From: Rhodococcus oryzae
GTDB taxonomy: Bacteria > Actinomycetota > Actinomycetes > Mycobacteriales > Mycobacteriaceae
Reading direction: 5' to 3'
Assembly: GCF_005049235.1 (NCBI RefSeq)
Contig: NZ_SUMD01000003.1
Span: forward strand, 62,001-126,000
Length of the DNA stretch: 64,000 bases
The notes under the pieces are model-generated. The model was not told the origin of the DNA and did not search any database. It worked only from the letters and a program-made list of their open reading frames with translations. Numbering within the stretch: the stretch's first letter is position 1; each line of letters opens with the position of its first letter. Shown one piece after another: positions 61,117 through 64,000 of this stretch. The position numbers were made by a program, and so were the translations under genes.

Positions 61117-61766
61117 GTCGCTCCTAGGTAGCGCAGGACGGCCAGGACGCGCCGATGGTCGGCGGCGTCGTGGTGGAGGCCGAGCTTGCCGAAGATATTG
61201 CCGATGTGCTTTTCGACAGCGGCGTGCCCGATCACGAGCGTGGCGGCGATTCCGGCGTTCGACTGCCCCTGCGCCATCGCGGTGAGCACCTCGCGTTCGC
61301 GCGGGGTCAGTGTGTCGAGCGTGTCGTTACGCGGCGTGCGTGCCAGGAGTTGTTGAACCACATCGGGGTCGATCACGGTGCCGCCCGCCGCCACCCTCTC
61401 GACGGCGTCGATGAAGTCCGCCACGTCGGCAACCCGATCCTTCAGCAGATAGCCGACACCGTCGATGCGGTCACGGAGGAGCTCGGACGCATAGCGTTCC
61501 TCGACGTACTGCGAGAGCACCAGGACCCCGACCCGCGGCCACCGCTCGCGGATCACCAACGCCGCTCGCAGCCCCTCGTCGAGGAAAGTCGGCGGCATCC
61601 GCACGTCCACGACGCACACCTCCGGTGGCGCCTCGGCGTCGCCGACGGCGCGCAGCAGGGCCTCGGCGTCGCCGACGCTCGCGGTGATCGTCGCGCCGCT
61701 GTCGGCGAGGAGACGGCCGATGCCCTCGCGCAGCAACACCGAATCATCGGCCAGCATCACCCGCAT
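61113..61766 (-). CDS. NarL/FixJ-family response regulator
   Basis: 217 residues. Receiver domain: VMLADDSVLLREGIGRLLADSG, phospho-acceptor Asp54 in VCVVDVRMPP, VLVLSQYVEE and YLLKDRV with the conserved Lys. The C-terminal LuxR HTH is LTPREREVLTAMAQGQSNAGIAATLVIGHAAVEKHIGNIFGKLGL. It acts with the histidine kinase gene directly upstream, which overlaps it by 10 bp. The group is LiaR/VraR/DesR-like, often envelope stress. Confidence 0.93.
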   Translation of the reverse strand: MRVMLADDSVLLREGIGRLLADSGATITASVGDAEALLRAVGDAEAPPEVCVVDVRMPPTFLDEGLRAALVIRERWPRVGVLVLSQYVEERYASELLRDRIDGVGYLLKDRVADVADFIDAVERVAAGGTVIDPDVVQQLLARTPRNDTLDTLTPREREVLTAMAQGQSNAGIAATLVIGHAAVEKHIGNIFGKLGLHHDAADHRRVLAVLRYLGAT

Positions 61767-63043
61767 GGGACCTCCACGAGGAGTCGGGTCGGCCCACCGG
61801 CCGGACTCTCCACCCGCAGGGTGCCGTCCACCCCGCTGAGCCGGTCGGCCAGGCCCGCGAGTCCGCCGCTGGGCAGGATCTGCGCGCCGCCGTCGCCGTT
61901 GTCGTCGACGGTGACCCGGATCGCGGACCCGACACGTTTGACGGCGACGGTCGCGCGGGTGGCGTTGGCGTGTTTGCTCACGTTGGTCAGGGCCTCCGAG
62001 ACGAGAAAGTAGATGTTGGACTCGAGTGCGGCCGACGGTCTTCCCACTCCGGCCAGCTCCGCGGCGACGTCGATGTCGACGGGAACCGCACACAGCGTCG
62101 CCACCGAGGACAGCGCAGCATCGAGTCCCCTGTCGGTGAGGATCGGCGGATGCAGTCCACGAGTCAGTGCGCGGATCTCGCCGATGGCGTTCTTCGTTTC
62201 CCGGTGGGCGTCGTCGAGCAGCGTGCGAAGCGTCTCGTCCTCGGAAGCCGCCACGCGGGATCGCGCCTGCCCCAGGGAGATCGACACCGATACCAATCGC
62301 TGCTGTGCGCCGTCGTGCAGGTCGCGCTCGATGCGCCGTCGGTCTGCCTCAGCGGCATCGATCACCCTGGCGCGGGACTCGGTCAGCTGCGCCATGCGTT
62401 CCTGGGTGGTCGAGGCGCCCAACAGCATTCGGGTGCACCACCAATCGGCCCGAGCAAGGGAGGACACGAGCAGCGGGGTGAGCAGCATCAGCCATACCGC
62501 GCCGACAGCGCCGACAGCGCCGACGGCCAACATTGCCGGCAGTCCAACAAAGTGCTCTCGCAGCTCGGAATCCCGAGGGTCGGTGAGCAGCCATGCGACG
62601 GGAGCCAGCGTCAGGGTCAGGGGTGCGGTGAACAGGGCGGCGACCACGATCGGAAGCAGGACTCCCAGTGGGATTCGCAGGAACCAGTAGGCGAGCGAAC
62701 GCCACAGTGCCGGGTCGCGGGCTGTCGCGACGAACCGGGCCCGCCGGGTGGGACCGCCGGGACGTTCGGGCTCGGCGATTCGACCGCCGCCGAGGAATCG
62801 GACCGCGGCCCGTTGGGCCGCGTCGGCGCCCCGGACCGCCGGAATGGTGCAGGCGAACACGAGGACCCCGAGCAAGGCCATCGGCAGGGTGAGTGCGACG
62901 GCGGCGAGGAGGGTGATCAACAGCAGGCCGACGATTCCGGAGAGCACGGCGGACAACAGTGAGAGCACGGCCAGCCACCAGTCGACGCTGAGCCAGGCGC
63001 GCAGCGGGTTGCGGCGGATCGGCAACGAACCGGGTGCGGTCAC
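61757..63043 (-). CDS. HisKA_3-type sensor histidine kinase
   Basis: 428 residues from the GTG at 63043 (GAGAGG upstream). The N-terminal half is membrane embedded: helices WWLAVLSLLSAVLSGIVGLLLITLLAAVALTLPMALLGVLVF, LGVLLPIVVAALFTAPLTLTLAPVAWLL and AMLAVGAVGAVGAVWLMLLTPLLV. Phospho-acceptor His243 is in RRRIERDLHDGAQQRLVSVS. The ATPase part has EALTNVSKHANA and DDNGDGG, then LAGLADRLSGVDGTLRVESP. There is almost no extracytoplasmic loop, so it is an intramembrane sensor suited to membrane stress. Confidence 0.92.
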   Translation of the reverse strand: MTAPGSLPIRRNPLRAWLSVDWWLAVLSLLSAVLSGIVGLLLITLLAAVALTLPMALLGVLVFACTIPAVRGADAAQRAAVRFLGGGRIAEPERPGGPTRRARFVATARDPALWRSLAYWFLRIPLGVLLPIVVAALFTAPLTLTLAPVAWLLTDPRDSELREHFVGLPAMLAVGAVGAVGAVWLMLLTPLLVSSLARADWWCTRMLLGASTTQERMAQLTESRARVIDAAEADRRRIERDLHDGAQQRLVSVSISLGQARSRVAASEDETLRTLLDDAHRETKNAIGEIRALTRGLHPPILTDRGLDAALSSVATLCAVPVDIDVAAELAGVGRPSAALESNIYFLVSEALTNVSKHANATRATVAVKRVGSAIRVTVDDNGDGGAQILPSGGLAGLADRLSGVDGTLRVESPAGGPTRLLVEVPCG

Positions 63044-63206
63044 AGTGCTGCCTCTCGCGGTCGGTTCGATGCTTCGATCCCACCATAGGGCCGCGCACGA
63101 CCGGGGTCTGGCGGGCGGGCCCACGAGCCCTGGTAGGGAAATCCATACCAGGAGTTCGTGGGCGTTCCAGGCAGATTCGGGGGCGGCGCTCGGACAGGCT
63201 GGTTCC

Positions 63207-63845
63207 ATGGACATTCCCGACCTGCCGTCGATGGTGACCGGTCTCGGCCGCATGCTCGACGTGGACAACCTGACGTTGGCGCCCGCGCCGCTGCTGTTCG
63301 TGGTCGTGGCGGTGTTGTTGGTGGTCGAGTCGGGTTACCTGATCGGACTCGTGTTGCCTGGAAACAGCATCCCGCTGACCCTCGGAATGCTGGTGGCGAG
63401 TGGCGCTCTCCACACGGTCCACGCGGTGGTCGTGGTGGCGGTGTCGTCGTGCGCGGGCGCCCAGCTGGCTTTTGCTCGGGCGCGTCGGCACGGGACATGC
63501 GTCCTCCCCGAAGTACTCGGCCGCCCACTGCCTGACCGGGTCGCGGCCTGGCAGCGGTGGCTGCACGAGCAGTCGGATTCGAGACCGCGTTCGATCGCCG
63601 TTTGCGGTCACATGATCGGCGGCGTGCGGACGCTTGCGCCTCGCGTCCTGGCCGGAACACGTCTTCGCCGAAGCGATTTCACTATGGTGAGCGTTGCCGC
63701 AGCCACCCTGTGGGCGATCGCCCTTGTCTCGGTTGGCTCGATTGTCGGCGACAACGAGGTACTGCGGACCGCCTACGGTTTTGCGTGGATTCCAGTGGTG
63801 CTCGTCGCGGTGGGGAGCCGGCTTCGCGATAGGTCGCGGCTCTGA
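63207..63845 (+). CDS. DedA family membrane protein, divergent third copy
   Basis: 212 residues. LLVVESGYLIGLVLPGNSIPLTLGMLVASGALHTV corresponds to the E..xPGE/DSLL motif of DedA, with Asn-Ser in place of Asp/Glu-Ser. AVCGHMIGGVRTLAPRVLAGTRLRRSDFTMVSVAAATLWAI corresponds to the Arg/Pro motif. Both motifs are altered compared with the two DedA proteins at 9.3-10.7 kb, so its transport function may differ. A -10-like CAGGCT lies six bases before the ATG (possible leaderless start). Divergent from the sensor kinase. Confidence 0.75.
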   Translation: MDIPDLPSMVTGLGRMLDVDNLTLAPAPLLFVVVAVLLVVESGYLIGLVLPGNSIPLTLGMLVASGALHTVHAVVVVAVSSCAGAQLAFARARRHGTCVLPEVLGRPLPDRVAAWQRWLHEQSDSRPRSIAVCGHMIGGVRTLAPRVLAGTRLRRSDFTMVSVAAATLWAIALVSVGSIVGDNEVLRTAYGFAWIPVVLVAVGSRLRDRSRL

Positions 63846-63854
63846 GCCGCGGCG

Positions 63855-64000
63855 TCAGAAGGGGTTTGCCGTCCGCCCGACCAGGTCGGCCACCGACTCG
63901 ATGACCCGTGTCGGCCGGTACGGGAACATCTCGACCGACGCGCGGGTGGAGATGCCGGTGAGCACGAGGATGGTCTGCAGCCCGGCCTCGAGGCCGGAGA
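63855..64000 (-). CDS. HAD-IIA family phosphatase (NagD-like), C-terminal part only
   Basis: Only the last 47 codons are in the window; the 5' part lies beyond the right edge. The visible residues GLEAGLQTILVLTGISTRASVEMFPYRPTRVIESVADLVGR match the C-terminal end of NagD/HAD-IIA hydrolases, where a mobile G.xAG..T.LVLTG segment is followed by FP.RP..V..S.ADL. These enzymes dephosphorylate sugar or nucleoside phosphates. It converges on the DedA-like gene with 9 bp between stops. Confidence 0.75.
   Translation of the reverse strand, partial: SGLEAGLQTILVLTGISTRASVEMFPYRPTRVIESVADLVGRTANPF

Overview
The window is high-GC DNA from a mycolic-acid actinobacterium, most likely Nocardia or a close relative. 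I infer this from residue-level similarity of several products to mycobacterial proteins (class II FbaA, AcpM, DUF3151 protein, site-2 protease, PurA, GlnH, MetZ) and from blocks that resemble, from memory, the Mycobacterium tuberculosis Rv0357c-Rv0365c and Rv0390-Rv0391 neighbourhoods. Coding density is about 90%. I saw no rRNA, tRNA, CRISPR array, insertion sequence or prophage. The species cannot be named from the sequence alone.

Layout. 0-9.2 kb: partial secreted lipase, lysoplasmalogenase, SDR, lipoprotein, SpoU methyltransferase, GH76 and GH15 glycosidases, a CobW metal chaperone behind a Zur-like site, and an ABM monooxygenase behind a SoxR-type promoter. 9.3-16.2 kb: two DedA proteins, FbaA, an acidic-repeat membrane protein, DUF3151, a FUSC-type protein and a CDF metal exporter with a palindromic operator. 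16.2-24.7 kb: small regulator/enzyme modules (WYL, HxlR, TetR, an unknown HTH protein), several with clear palindromic operators, then a stand-alone AcpM. 24.8-29.1 kb: a four-gene operon (MFS exporter, thioesterase-like protein, thiolase, alpha/beta hydrolase) divergent from an HxlR regulator. 29.7-32.3 kb: site-2 protease, GlnH-like lipoprotein and an unknown protein.

32.4-46.4 kb is the most unusual part. A large LuxR-type (LAL) ATPase regulator precedes a tightly coupled five-gene operon: alpha/beta hydrolase, small membrane protein, an 'FGETD' accessory protein, membrane metallophosphoesterase and GMC flavin oxidoreductase. Three of these look like split-out parts of the large GMC-oxidoreductase/hydrolase fusion proteins of other bacteria. 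A 12-bp box, GTA(G/C)NNNACTAC, stands in front of four transcription units here. In every copy a -10-like hexamer begins exactly 25 bp after the box. The four units are an unknown protein, the five-gene operon, a small protein, and a tyrosinase-like protein with an N-terminal peptidoglycan-binding-like domain and a degenerate CuA site. I propose one regulon, probably controlled by the LAL protein.

46.4-55.6 kb: LysM lipoprotein, Ogt, MocR regulator, alpha/beta hydrolase, Mcr-type racemase, VOC protein, membrane proteins, a 32-codon small ORF, an amidohydrolase, and FprA preceded by two perfect 35-bp tandem repeats and an iron-box-like site. 56-60.3 kb: a sulfur operon (ABC permease, binding lipoprotein, ATPase, rhodanese, MetZ). 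60.3-64 kb: two-component system with a DUF4097 protein, a third DedA protein and a partial HAD-IIA phosphatase.

Two further themes recur. A 68-bp palindromic repeat occurs twice, each time immediately after the stop codon of the minus-strand gene of a convergent pair. Several regulators and operons appear leaderless, with a -10-like hexamer six bases before the start codon.
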